Part shown: positions 22,778 through 32,809 of the stretch, one piece after another
Layout: each line of letters starts with the position of its first letter
Position numbering within the stretch: the first letter of the stretch is position 1
Assembly: GCF_001641265.1 (NCBI RefSeq)
Contig: NW_020167537.1
Location: 62,001-126,000 of the forward strand
Length of the DNA stretch: 64,000 bases
Origin: Pseudogymnoascus destructans
Lineage: Eukaryota; Ascomycota; Leotiomycetes; Thelebolales; Thelebolaceae
Direction: 5' to 3'
The notes under the pieces: generated by a model
The model's input: only the letters and a program-made list of their open reading frames with translations
Databases searched by the model: none
Told to the model about the DNA's origin: nothing
Translations under genes and position numbers: made by a program

Positions 22778-24849
22778 TTAATCTGACGGCTGATAATCTA
22801 GCTCTCTTAAAGTAATGTCTTTGCTAAGAGACGTACGTAGCTTCAATCTCAGCTCATCGCGAATCTTTGTCGACGCAGATACTATATGCTGTAAGCAAAA
22901 AGCTACCTTATGGCATTGCAGACTTACCTGTAATAAGCATTCTAGGTGATTTCGTACGCACTGCTAAGGTTTCTAACTCGTCAATTTCCTCATCTGGTTG
23001 TCGAACCTCATTCGTGACGTCGCCTTGCCCTCTTCTAATTTGCCCTGCTCTCTTCTTCATGATTTCTTCTCGTCCCCTTTCTATCTTCTGAGCTCTTTTC
23101 TCCATCGCTCTTTGTGCGGCCTTATTTTCTCCCATTTTTATAGCGTCCATCAGCGATATTTCGGCATCAAGTGCACTTTTAAGTGGGAGGCATGTGTCAT
23201 GAATTATTGCTCTCTGGCCAAGTTTACCACCTCCCTATTGCTTTGAGTAGAGTGAGATTGTAAGTGCCTAGCAGACTTAGTAAGATAAAGCACAAATACA
23301 TACTGTTAAACGTACGCAATTTTTGCCTAATTTCTGAGGCTCATCCAAAACCCAGTTAAATATCGGAACCACTGCATCATAGAGATCTAATACATAGAGT
23401 GAGACAAGTAATCAAATTGTAAGGCAAACTCACCTGCGTCTTCAAATTCCCAAACGAGGCATATTCGAAGGGCTCGAGCTTTACGCGCAAGCACACCATG
23501 GACCAGTCGTTCCAACAGCGGCAACTGTGCTACAATGCCGTAACCACTTGCGACCATGAAGAGATACTCGTAATCTCCCACTGGTATGGAAGCACCATGT
23601 GGCCCAGTAAATAGGACTCGTCCTAGTCCTGTAGTCTGCCCACTCACAGCTATGGCCTTCGAGTGAAGCCGTTTAGTCCAACCACGGCGAGGCTCAATGA
23701 TGAGCATTAACTTTGTCTGCTGGTTACCTGTCCAGGATGCTACTACAAATGGATGGGTCTGCATAATTCCAAGTAAGCCAAGCCAGACATTAATGTATTG
23801 CCCCGCATCTATTTGCAATGGCTCCAGGCAATGTATCATAAACTGGACCGGATTTTTGTCGCCATCTGAAATGGTGCCAACTGGATATTTAAATATCTCT
23901 CCAACTCTGGGCAATCTTGCCCACCTGACATTCGTAAATATTCCTATGAATATTCCATTGCGGCATCCCAAAAGCAGCGCTTCGGCTGTTAGGGTTGTTG
24001 CAAAGATTCCTAGGCCGACGTAGATGTATATCCTAGGAACCAGTTCTGACGGAACATGCAGGAGAGCAGAGACAACAAGTACAGCTGCCAGTGTCTGGTG
24101 CAACCAGAGAAACATCTCGTAACATCGCCTGCGGAGAGGATGCCAAGACAGTAAACTAATCAACACAAGTGAGGACCCGCCCTATAGCGTATAGTGAGCA
24201 ACACAACACCTAACCATTGAGGCAGACTTACAACTACTGCAGAAACCCCCTTCATACCGCGTAATATGAACTTTTTAGGTGACAAAACCATGGCAACTGC
24301 ATGAAAAATTACCATTGCGCATGACATTAGCCCAGCGGAGCGATGTACTGCGCGAAAGGCAGTCAATGAGACACCAAATATATCAGCAAGAAAACTTATA
24401 TGCGGGCCTAGAAATAAAGGGATCAAGTTTATTAGTGAAAGATTACCAGCTCGTAGGCCAGCCTGCATAATAGTCGGAACGGGAGGCTGGAACACAAGAC
24501 AGAAGGAGTTGGCAGCTATGTATACAAGGTGGACCAGAATATCTGCTCTTGTCCAAGGGCCTATAAATCGATGCCGGTAAATATAGTAAGGGTATGCCAG
24601 GTACCTTATTCCCTTATGGACATAACGCCATTTTGGTGGTATAACAAGTGAGGGAAAAGGAAGTAAATTTATAAGAACTGGAATGAGAAGGAAGCTGCCT
24701 AAGGCGATGGCATATGCTAAAGTGATTTGCATCGTTGGAATCATGTAGATTTGACAAAAAAAACTGTTCAGCGTCGTATTAATACTCTTGTAGTATTTCA
24801 ATGTTGACAAGCCAATAGCGTCGCCTACTGCAGATTGGTAGCAAGTCAT
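22778..24849 (-). CDS. Second ferric-reductase-like transmembrane protein
   Basis: Predicted flavocytochrome of the ferric reductase superfamily, shorter than the reductase at 8.8 kb. Minus-strand exons 24232-24849, 23434-24181, 23304-23386, 22928-23234 and 22778-22881 give 619 residues with every phase intact. Haem-type histidines lie in VHRSAGLMSCAMVIFHA and in YEMFLWLHQTLAAVLVVSALLH. HPFVVASW marks the FAD site and GPHGAS the nicotinamide end; GYGIVAQLPLL replaces the usual glycine-rich loop. A charged helical insert (EKRAQKIERGREEIMKKR) sits in the NADPH domain, and the end LRELDYQPSD is typical of a subgroup of fungal members. No signal peptide or large external domain is seen. It is intact although both sides are pseudogenes and transposons, suggesting selection or recent arrival. 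Substrate unknown; reductases of this type are common Starship cargo in fungi. Confidence 0.85.
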
Positions 24850-25097
24850 ACCTGCAATTTGTACTTATAGACCAAATTAAGCTAGAGGAGCCAAAAAGTA
24901 CTCGTGGCTTACAATGGAGGGTGCAAAACAAGCTGCCTAGCTTGGATGTCAAAATCTGCTGAGCTTAGGAGTTGCATAAACTTTGTAAGCAAATTTGGAT
25001 ATTAATAGGCTAACTTAGAGAACTAATTAAATATTATCTAAGCTACAAGCCTCAGCATTCCAGTATGGCAGCAAGGGCGATAGCATGGCTCGTATTA
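24850..25097. other. Upstream region of the second reductase gene
   Basis: AT-rich spacer of about 250 bp up to the target duplication of the Ginger-like element; probable promoter of the reductase gene. No other feature seen. Confidence 0.4.
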
Positions 25098-25152
25098 GAT
25101 ATGTTCCGGCCCAGTCGCGAATAATAGTAATAGTAAAGTAGTAATTAAGAAT

Positions 25153-27116
25153 CTATATACTATTACCAACAGTGTCTGCTCTTGCTCGCTTCCTTCGTGG
25201 CCTCTCAACTAAAGCTATTTCCGTACGAGTAGCTAGACCTGATAAATTACCACAGTCGTGGTCATCATTATGACAGTGTACGCTACACCCCTTTACTTTC
25301 TTATAACACCGACACCTCTTTGAATTGCATTGACTCTTACATTGACATGATATTCCAACCCGTGCACTTGTAGAAGCCTCTCTAGCTGCAAGTGCAAGTG
25401 TTACTTGCTTTGTAGAAGTAGGAATAGTAATATCAGACCAAAGAGCTTGCTCTACAGCTTGAAGTGATTTTGTAGGTATAAGGCGTTGTATAATACCAGA
25501 GAGTGTTATAACCTGATACCGGTGTGGATAGGGCTCTTCTAAAATGTGTGCAAAGAGCCTCTTATTATCAGTTGAGGTTCTATCCTCTCGAGGAACCTTG
25601 ATAGAGACTATAGCTCCAATATCGAAGTGTTGGATATTATGCCTCTTACTATACTTTTGTATCATAAGAACCCTTGCCTTTTGAGTTGCTACTGTAGCCC
25701 GCTCAATTATAGAATCAATGGGAGCTCTAAGCTTAGTTCTAGGCTGGGCTGCTACTCGACTCCGGCTCCCACGCCGGAGCTCAGAATGAAGCTGCTCTTG
25801 CGCTTGCTCGGAATTGATCGATTCTGCCAGCTCAGAATTGAGTGAGAGTGAGAGTGCTCGCTCGGAATTGGGTGAGAGCGCTAGCTTAGAATTGAGTGAG
25901 AATGCTCGCTCGGAATTGGGTGAGAGCGCTAGCTTAGAATTGAGTGAGAATGCTCGCTCGGAATTGGGTAGGAGCGCCAGCTCAGAATTGAGCGAGAGAA
26001 GTAGCTCAGAATTGATCGAGGGTGCCAGCTCAGAATTGATCGAGAGCTCTCGCTCTTGCTGGAGCTCACTCTCAAGAATTGGTTGCCATCGTTGGGTCTT
26101 CCTGCTCAACTCCAATTGAGAGATCCTTCCGCGCCTGGCTATTAAGCCAGTTAATATGAGAGCTCCTATCTCGGAATAGTAGCTCAGCTGGTGCACATCC
26201 AATTGTCGAGTGGATTTGAGTATTCATTGCAAGCATAACCTCGAGTAGCCCATCCTTCCACTCCATAGATCCATGATCCATTTTCCATGCTCGTAGCTTT
26301 GCTTCAACAACCCCATTGGCTTGCTCAACTAGGCCTTGTGTCTGTGGTGACCGTGGCGCTCCATTTATCACTTGAATTCCATACTTGCGTAGTAGGATAA
26401 GTAGGGCTCCCTTGAATTCCTTTCCGTTATCAGCTTGCATAATCTTTGGAGGTAAGAAAGCTGCGATAAATTGAGCAAAGCAGTCTGCAATTGGCCCTGC
26501 GTGCTTGCTCTTTAATGGGTATAGCTGTGTATACTTTGAGAAATGATCTTTTATATGCAGAATCTATTTATATTGCCCTGAAGGCTCATGGCGCATATCA
26601 ATTAGATTAATTTGAACCCGCTCCTACGCTCGCTCACTTATAATAGGGACTAAAGGAGCTTTTGTAGTAGATGGTCGATTTAGAGTACAGTTCTTACACC
26701 GCTTTATAATGAACTCTACTTCTTCTCTCTTTAGTCCATAGAACTTTTGTTGTATGATATTCCATGTTTTTGTACGGCCTGCGTGTAGGAGTTGTAGGTG
26801 TTCGTTGATAATAGTATCAAATGCATCGCTCTCAAGAATTACACATCGTGGGTTTTGAAACCTAGTAGTAGGCTTATAATTAGTAGAGCTTATTATGTAG
26901 AAGCATAAACTCTGTTTGCGCACGATGCTTAAGTCGTGATTCAATAGGATTTGCAGGTTTCATCGATGGGTTCTGAAGATAGAGGAGTAATTGACGGTAT
27001 TTTAAGTAGTCTATCCGCTCTCTATTACTATAGCTAAAGCTATGAATATAGGTTTGAAAAGCAGTGCGCACATCCTGAGGAAATGGATTAATCTGTGCAA
27101 TAGTAGGGTCTTTCAT
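25153..27116 (-). pseudogene. Integrase-like transposase of the Ginger-like element
   Basis: Reading the minus strand from 27116: an N-terminal region, a zinc-binding H..H..C..C segment (HLQLLHAGRTKTW...CKNC), then a DDE integrase core with D in LIDMRHEP, D in MQADNGKEF and E in GLVEQANG. A C-terminal part follows with low-complexity SEL/SER repeats, a chromatin-type strand region and a Cys/His cluster (SCQCKSQCNSKRCRCYKK...CSVHCH). It is dead: two in-frame TAG codons (26624-26626, 26564-26566), a frameshift near 26890 and another near 26072-26110. The catalytic residues themselves are still readable. The Cys-rich C-terminus is also seen in Ginger-type and KRBA2-like integrases; that comparison is from memory and needs a search. 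Confidence 0.75.
25872..25967. repeat. 48-bp tandem repeat (2 exact copies plus degenerate flanks)
   Basis: Two consecutive identical 48-bp units code for the S-E-R/L-A-L repeat in the transposase C-terminus; shorter related units extend from about 25800 to 26060. Confidence 0.75.
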
Positions 27117-27304
27117 ATTGATGAAGTTGATATAATAGATCTATCTACAATATCTATACTATATTACCCCGCATAGGTTGGGCATCATTCGCGGTTGGGC
27201 CGGCCCATTCGCGAATAGGCCGGCCCGCTCGCGGAGGTTCATATTCGTGGTTGGGCTGGCCCATTCGCGAATATGAATTATTCGCGACTGGGCCGGAACA
27301 GATA

Positions 27305-27511
27305 TGACCAAAACTTGTCAGAAGTTTCGACAACTTAAACTGCTAGCAAAAACAATGAATCAACCAATCTAAGGGGTTAATGACAGATTTAAACGAAATA
27401 ATGGAGAGTAGAATTAGTACGGCAGACTGATGATCAGACTGAAACAAAGCAGAAAGAATAAACTAAGCCTCTTGAAACTCCAAACATAAAAGCAAAAACA
27501 AAGTCTTACTA
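27305..27511. other. Short AT-rich spacer
   Basis: No gene recognised between the Ginger-like element and the repeat-protein gene. Confidence 0.35.
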
Positions 27512-27520
27512 TTAAATTAC

Positions 27521-28006
27521 GCCGTAAGTGCTAGTAAATTTCTTCTTTATAGCTTTTTCTTGTTTTGGCATTAGTCTATCTTTTGGCGATATATTGTGTT
27601 TAGCTCGGTATTGGCCTTCAATTTCCCGAATGCGTTTTTCCTGAAACTCCTGCTCTGTTTCTTCCTCTTCTTGCTCAATTGCGCCGTAAGTGCTAGTGAA
27701 TTTCTTTATTATAGCTTTTTCTTGCTTCGGCGTTAGTCTAGCTTTTGGCGATATATTGTGTTTAGCTCGGTATTGGCCTTCAATTTCCCGAATGCGTTTT
27801 TCCTGAAACTCCTGCTCTGTTTCTTCCTCTTCTTGCTCAATTGCGCCGTAAGTGCTAGTGAATTTCTTTATTATAGCTTTTTCTTGCTTCGGCGTTAGTC
27901 TAGCTTTTGGCGATATATTGTGTTTAGCTCGGTATTGGCCTTCAATTTCCCGGATGCGTTTTTCCCGAAGCTCCTGCTCTCTTTCTTCCTCTTCTTCTTC
28001 CTCTTC
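27521..28006. repeat. 162-bp coding tandem repeat, three copies
   Basis: Units start at about 27521, 27683 and 27845, exactly 162 bp apart, so each encodes 54 residues and keeps frame. The second and third copies are nearly identical; the first is more diverged. Recent in-frame duplication is the simplest explanation. Confidence 0.88.
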
Positions 28007-29525
28007 TTCCTCATCTTCTTCTTCAGTTTCTTTGTCGTCATCACTCGACAGAATACTTGGAGACTTATTTCCTGTACCCGGCGGAGGCTTCATTCTGAAC
28101 GGGACTGGTGTTACTTTGGGCTCAGGTGTTTGTCTTGGTGTATTCTTAGGTGTAGGTGTCGCCTCCGTCCCCGGCGACATTGAACGTCCTGCCCGAAATA
28201 TCTCTATAGTTGGCATTGGTTTGTCTGCATACTGCCCACCAGAAACCTTTTGATACCATTCTTCAATGAATTTGGCGACATAAAGCAAGTAAGCATCTGC
28301 ATTCTTCTTCCAAATAAGACGACACGTTGCCCTACTTTCCCAACTTGAGAAAATTTCTTCACCGGTGTCTAATATCAACGGCTCATTCCATTCGCAGTAG
28401 AGTTGTACATCCGGCTGTCTGGGAATTGTCTCATTATTTGCTTTGAATGCATCCTTTTCTGTACCCGTCATCTTAGGAATTAGCTTGACCAGGTTTACTG
28501 GAGATGAAGCATAATCAAGTGGGACATCTATTGCAATCAGTTTAACCGCGGCAAGGTCGTCAACTCCCCATTTCTCCACAGAGTTAGGTTTTAGCTCTCC
28601 ACCACGTCTCTGCAGCATAATGTTGGGACTACTCTTGTCATGTGCAATGCCGTTCTGATTCTGCAAATTCTTGCATGGGGAAATTTGTTATCAAGAATAA
28701 TAACTGGTTTCCCAAACCCGTTCTTATGGCCAACAACATGCTGCTTTGGTGACAAAAGAGCCTCTACTGATATGGAAATAGGCTTCTTTAATTTGCTGAT
28801 AGGCTGCCCCTTTCGAAGTCTACTAACTATATCGTCATTCTCGTTATCGGAAGGCGGCTCCTTGGCTGCCTTGTCTTCTGCGGCCTTTTTCGCTGCTTCT
28901 TCTTCTGCGGCTTTTTTTGCTGCTTTTTCTTCCTCGGTCATCTGTGGATTTTCATTATCTGCATCTTTTGCTGCCTTTTCTTCTGCGGCCTTTTTTGCTG
29001 CTTCTTCGTCTGCGGCTTTTTTTGCTGCTTTTTCTTCCTCGGTCATCTGTGGATTTTCATTATCTGCGTCTTTTGCTGCTTCTTCTTCTGCGGTCTTTTT
29101 CGCTGCTTCTTCTTCTGCGGCCATCTGTTGATTTTTCTTATCTGCGGCTTCTTTTGCTGCCTTTTCTTCTGCGGCCTTTCTCGCTTCTTCTTCCGCAGCA
29201 TTTGCTGCTGCTTCTTTCGCAACTTCTTCTGCAGCTCTCTCTGCGGCTTTTTCTGCTAACTTTTTCTGCTTTTCTGCATCTTCTATTTCTAACTTTTTTA
29301 TCTCTAAATTATCTTTCTGAATCTCTTTATCAAGATCAGAGATTTTTTTCTCTACAATAATCCTTTCTGTTTCCTTGCTCCTTGGTTTAAGTGCAGGCAG
29401 TTGATCATTGTCACGGTTCACCAAGGCATAGGGCGCCAGTTAGGTATTATGAATTAAACTCAATCTAGAGAAGAAAGGAAAGAGAAGAGGAGCACTCGAG
29501 CAGTGGCTCGATCTATATACAGCTA

Positions 29526-29577
29526 TTGTGGAGTGAATTCTCTTTAGCGAGACCAGTTCTGAGAATTCACTCCACAA
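29526..29577. repeat. 17-bp perfect inverted repeat with 18-nt loop
   Basis: TTGTGGAGTGAATTCTC at 29526-29542 pairs with 29561-29577. It sits between the first two coding segments of the repeat-rich protein, perhaps within an intron. Confidence 0.8.
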
Positions 29578-29727
29578 CTGAAAACTTCGCTCCAACCCCG
29601 GAAAGCTCCCCACACCCCTGAACCCCCACTCGAGCTGCAAGGCGCACTTGATATCGTAACAATCGTCTAAAGATTTCCTTTTTAGCAGTCTCTGTTCACG
29701 CTTTGCAATAGCATCGCTTAGCGACAT

Positions 29728-30462
29728 GATTCCCTTATGTATCGTTGTTAGAGGTATAAGAGAGTAATGCTTTATCGAAAAGCAAAAAAATAGATAGCGT
29801 TCCTGGAGAAAATAGGGAATTCTTATAGATTTTGCAATAAGCTAGTTTAGGCGGTATATAAAGCAAGAGTCAGATGGGGTCGACCACTTCAGGGCCTCAT
29901 AGCAGCTTTGTTGTTGGGTCAGGGGCAAGTCTCTTTGTGGTCTCAGGTATTTCTTTGGGCAGCACTGACTGAAATGTTATATTTGTTAAATTAAGGGCTT
30001 AGTAATTATTTGATCAATTATCTCCAGAGTGTAAAGTAGCGATCTAGCGCTTGGCTCCATAATAATATCTCTCCCCGGAGTTGCTAAATAACAGTATCTG
30101 GTGCTTTGACTTCTTCTTTCTGGTGGTGATGGCGTGCCAGACCAATTATACCTACGCAGTTCTTCTGTGTTTATTCCACGACCGTCAGAAGTAATTTTTG
30201 ATATGGAGAAGCACCCACAAAGCATTATCATTTTGCGTTACAGATTATTTCGATTTATCGTCACACAGTGGCTTTAATTTATATGGCATTAATGGGTGCT
30301 ATAATGGCTGCCATAATTGGCATCCGTAAATGGTACCAGAGAATAATTAGTATTCTATATTAAGCCTTACATCTTATACTTGTTCTAGATAACAGCCACT
30401 TTTGAAGTAAGTCATAACTTATTATCCAGAACTAAATTATAAAAAATAGCTACTAAAACCCT
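29728..30462. other. Intergenic, AT-rich
   Basis: An 81-codon frame on the minus strand (29986-30231) has no recognisable domain. Otherwise nothing is seen. Confidence 0.4.
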
Positions 30463-31144
30463 CTACGGACAGCTTTGCGAGCCGTCAGGGGGAATCTTAG
30501 CAGTATCAACATTCTTTGAGAAGTTTAAATTTGCACACAGTGTCAAAGCAATAGAATTACTATTTCTACATCCATGAGATGACCAGTCATCTTTAGAATG
30601 TGTATAGGCTTGAATGCATGTAGAATTGCCATTCGGGTTACCACCGGGGCAGGTTATAGTAGCGCAATCGCTACTTGTCCCTTCAACGATCAGGCCGTCC
30701 TTCTGAAAAGGCCAGGGCAGTATCCCATTCCAGCCATTATCTGAATCAAAGACATAGCCATTTACATTTGAGACACTGTACCAAAGACCAGGCGCGTTTA
30801 GAGGATGGTATGTGTACTCAAACTGCGTAATTGTGCTCTGGAAAAAGGCTTGCTTATCACCAGCGATTGTCTGATTAGGTGAGAGCTTAATACTGATGCC
30901 GCCGTATATCGCTTCTCCATCATGATCTTCGCCAAGGTACCTTAACCTAAATCGTTCCCGATAAATTCCGCCTGGAGGGAGAGTGAACAGTTCCGGAATC
31001 ACCTATAGATGCATAAAACACAGGAACGTCGCATTTATTCACCACGATAGCTTCTCCGTTTTTATGCTGGGGAGCAACCCCAGGCTGGGCGACGGACAGA
31101 GCTATTCCAGCGAAGAAAAGGGTGATATTCTTGATTATCTGCAT
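30463..31144 (-). pseudogene. BYS1/thaumatin-like secreted protein with a frameshift
   Basis: Small secreted proteins of the BYS1 (blastomyces yeast-phase-specific) type are common in fungi; their biochemical role is unknown. From the ATG at 31144 a signal peptide (MQIIKNITLFFAGIALSVAQ) is followed by IVVNKCDVPVFYASIG, the usual first strand of the domain. The continuation TLPPGGIYRERFR, GGISIKLS, ITQFEYTYH and GLWYSVSNVNG, with later cysteines in CATITCPGG, lies in another frame. The change occurs at about 31000-31005 and fits a single-base loss or gain. The only GT..AG pair there would give a 31-nt intron that removes the conserved TLPPG, so splicing is unlikely. The ending CP at 30463 is intact. 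Confidence 0.65.
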
Positions 31145-31401
31145 TTTGAGTAAGGTTTTTCATGGTGCATAACCGTTGGCGCCTCCTAGTATGTTATAGA
31201 AATGATCTATAGGCTAGTCAGCATTCAGAAGTGGCTCCTGCTTTCAAAAATGCCTTATTTGTAGCCTATAACTGTAACTAGTAGAAGCTGATACAAACGT
31301 TTCCCTAGCCCATAGTTTAAAATGCACTGCTACTAATATTCATGGTCATATTTGAAAACTTCCATGATTTTAAACATTCTGGATATTGCTGGCTTTCTGA
31401 C

Positions 31402-32553
31402 ATGTTGTTCTCCACCCTTTTACCCTTGGTTGTAGTTGCCACTATAACCTTAGGCCATATGGAGTTATTATATCCACCACCACTCCGTAGCAAGTATAAC
31501 CACTTCACAAGCAACATTGATTATAGTATGACCTCACCTTTAGGCACTAATAATGATTATCCTTGTAAAGGCTATCTACCCGATCTAAAAACTCCTGAAG
31601 GTGCTTCTGTTGCGACTTGGGCTGCTGGGTCATTATGTTACGGCTATAGTAACATGATGTCATGGTTACAGGGCCAGGGCCTAGTAACGTGACGTGTGAG
31701 TCACATAACGTGACGTGTGAGTCACAGTGGGAAGCGGGGTAGGCTGCCATGTGACGGGGCTAATGGATAGTTGCAGAAACTAGTGGATATTGGATAGTTG
31801 AGCTATCCACGAACTATCCTGAATATCTAGCTATCCGCCAACTATCCAGATTACCCATGAGGCACGACGCCACTATATAAGTAGATAGTATTTCCTTAGA
31901 TAGGAGCTTCGTGCTCAACTCAATACAGTATTTGTTATATACTAGTAACGTGTTACTTGAAGCCTTTGTGTCTGATCCCCTGCCTCCTCTGATAAGTAAA
32001 CCTTTACGCAAGAGAACCTCTGTGTCTTCTATCGTTTAGAAGTCAGCGTTACACATTACAGAAGTTCACCGTCATTGGAAGTATTACCCACAAGGGTGGA
32101 TCTTGCCAAGCCAGTCTGTCCACAGATGGTGGCATAACATTCACGGTCATACATTCCTACATTGGCAACTGCCCTCTCATTTCTGACTTTCCTTTTACGG
32201 TCCCCAGTGATACTCCCACCGGTCCAGCTGTGTTTTCCTGGACGTGGTTTAATACGGTTGGCAACCGCGAGATGTATATGAACTGCGCAAGTGTCACCAT
32301 AAGTGCAGGGTCAAGATCCAGCCCTGTGGATACAGCGTTTAACTCCCGACCAGACACCTTTGTCGCTAATGTTGGCAAAGGCTGCAGTACCCTCGAATCC
32401 ATTGATCTTGAATTTCCGGATCCAGGTCCAGATATCACGCGCAACAGCATGGGTACTACGGCTCCAATTGGGTCATGCTCTCATGCAGTCATAAAGGCTG
32501 GCATTAAAAGTAGTGGCCAAACGTCAAAACTAAGTGGCAAGTGCAGAAGCTAA
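31402..32553 (+). pseudogene. AA11-like lytic polysaccharide monooxygenase gene split by a solo LTR
   Basis: Copper enzymes of this class oxidatively cleave crystalline polysaccharides; AA11 members act on chitin. The first part (31402-31635) encodes a signal peptide, MLFSTLLPLVVVATITLG, followed directly by His, which as the mature N-terminus would be the first copper-brace ligand, then PPPLRSKY and a Cys. The second part (32059-32553) has ITHKGGSCQASLS, with the likely second histidine, YIGNCP, then FSWTWFN and GNREMYMNC, all characteristic of AA11. A family A LTR of 418 bp lies in between with a 5-bp duplication. Removing the LTR and one duplication leaves one open frame of 242 residues, so the gene was intact when hit. 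An earlier start at 31342 is possible but would bury the signal peptide. Confidence 0.8.
31636..32053 (+). mobile_element. Solo LTR, family A, with 5-bp TSD CATTA
   Basis: 418 bp, TGTTACGG...GCGTTACA, flanked by CATTA at 31631-31635 and 32054-32058. The internal region has been lost by LTR-LTR recombination. The 3' half is almost identical to the LTR at 20281-20712. Confidence 0.93.
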
Positions 32554-32809
32554 TACTGTAAACGTATTATGGTACGGAATTTTGATATTACGGCACTACG
32601 ACTAAGTATTGCGTATATGGATGCGACACATCTTCAGAGGTATGCGACACAGGCCTAGAAATTATTAGGCAGCACTATATCACGTATACATCCAATAATA
32701 TAACACTAGCGCAGGATAGCTAAGTGTAGAGTTAGATAAATGCAGAAGGTCTAGGACATGCTTGTTAGTTGCTGGGTTATCCCTTTCAAATCATGCTTTC
32801 TATATCTAG
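32554..32809. other. Spacer between convergent genes
   Basis: No feature seen. It lies between the stop of the interrupted monooxygenase gene and the stop of the DUF3723 gene. Confidence 0.4.

Larger units (their letters stand above)
25098..27304. mobile_element. Ginger-like DNA transposon, 2199 bp, with TIRs and 4-bp TSD
   Basis: Perfect 24-bp terminal inverted repeats beginning TGTTCCGGCCCAG lie at 25102-25125 and 27277-27300. They are flanked on both sides by GATA (25098-25101 and 27301-27304), a 4-bp target duplication. Inside is a broken integrase-like transposase on the minus strand. Next to the right TIR (27180-27276) are extra copies of a GGCCGGCCCATTCGCGAAT-like word, i.e. subterminal repeats. 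TGT..ACA ends, short TSDs and a retroviral-type integrase are the defining traits of the Ginger group of cut-and-paste elements, as opposed to LTR elements. No LTR, reverse transcriptase or RNase H is present. Confidence 0.85.
27512..29727 (-). pseudogene. Repeat-rich charged protein of unknown function, reading frame interrupted
   Basis: I do not recognise a family. Three consecutive minus-strand segments appear to belong together: 29440-29727 (starts MSLSDAIAKREQRLLKRK), 28591-29424 (a long Glu/Lys/Ala coiled-coil with repeated NENPQMTEEEKAAKKAA units) and 27512-28666. The last segment holds a globular part containing LYCEWNEPLILDTGEEIF and WIKK-like aromatic residues, then a Pro/Thr-rich linker, an acidic Glu run, and three 54-residue C-terminal repeats starting near REIEGQYRAKHNISPK. 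A TAA at 29440 separates the first two (possibly an intron with a 17-bp inverted repeat inside) and a frameshift at about 28667 separates the second from the third. No signal peptide or membrane segment. It may be a broken gene or an intact one with an intron I cannot place. Confidence 0.45.
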
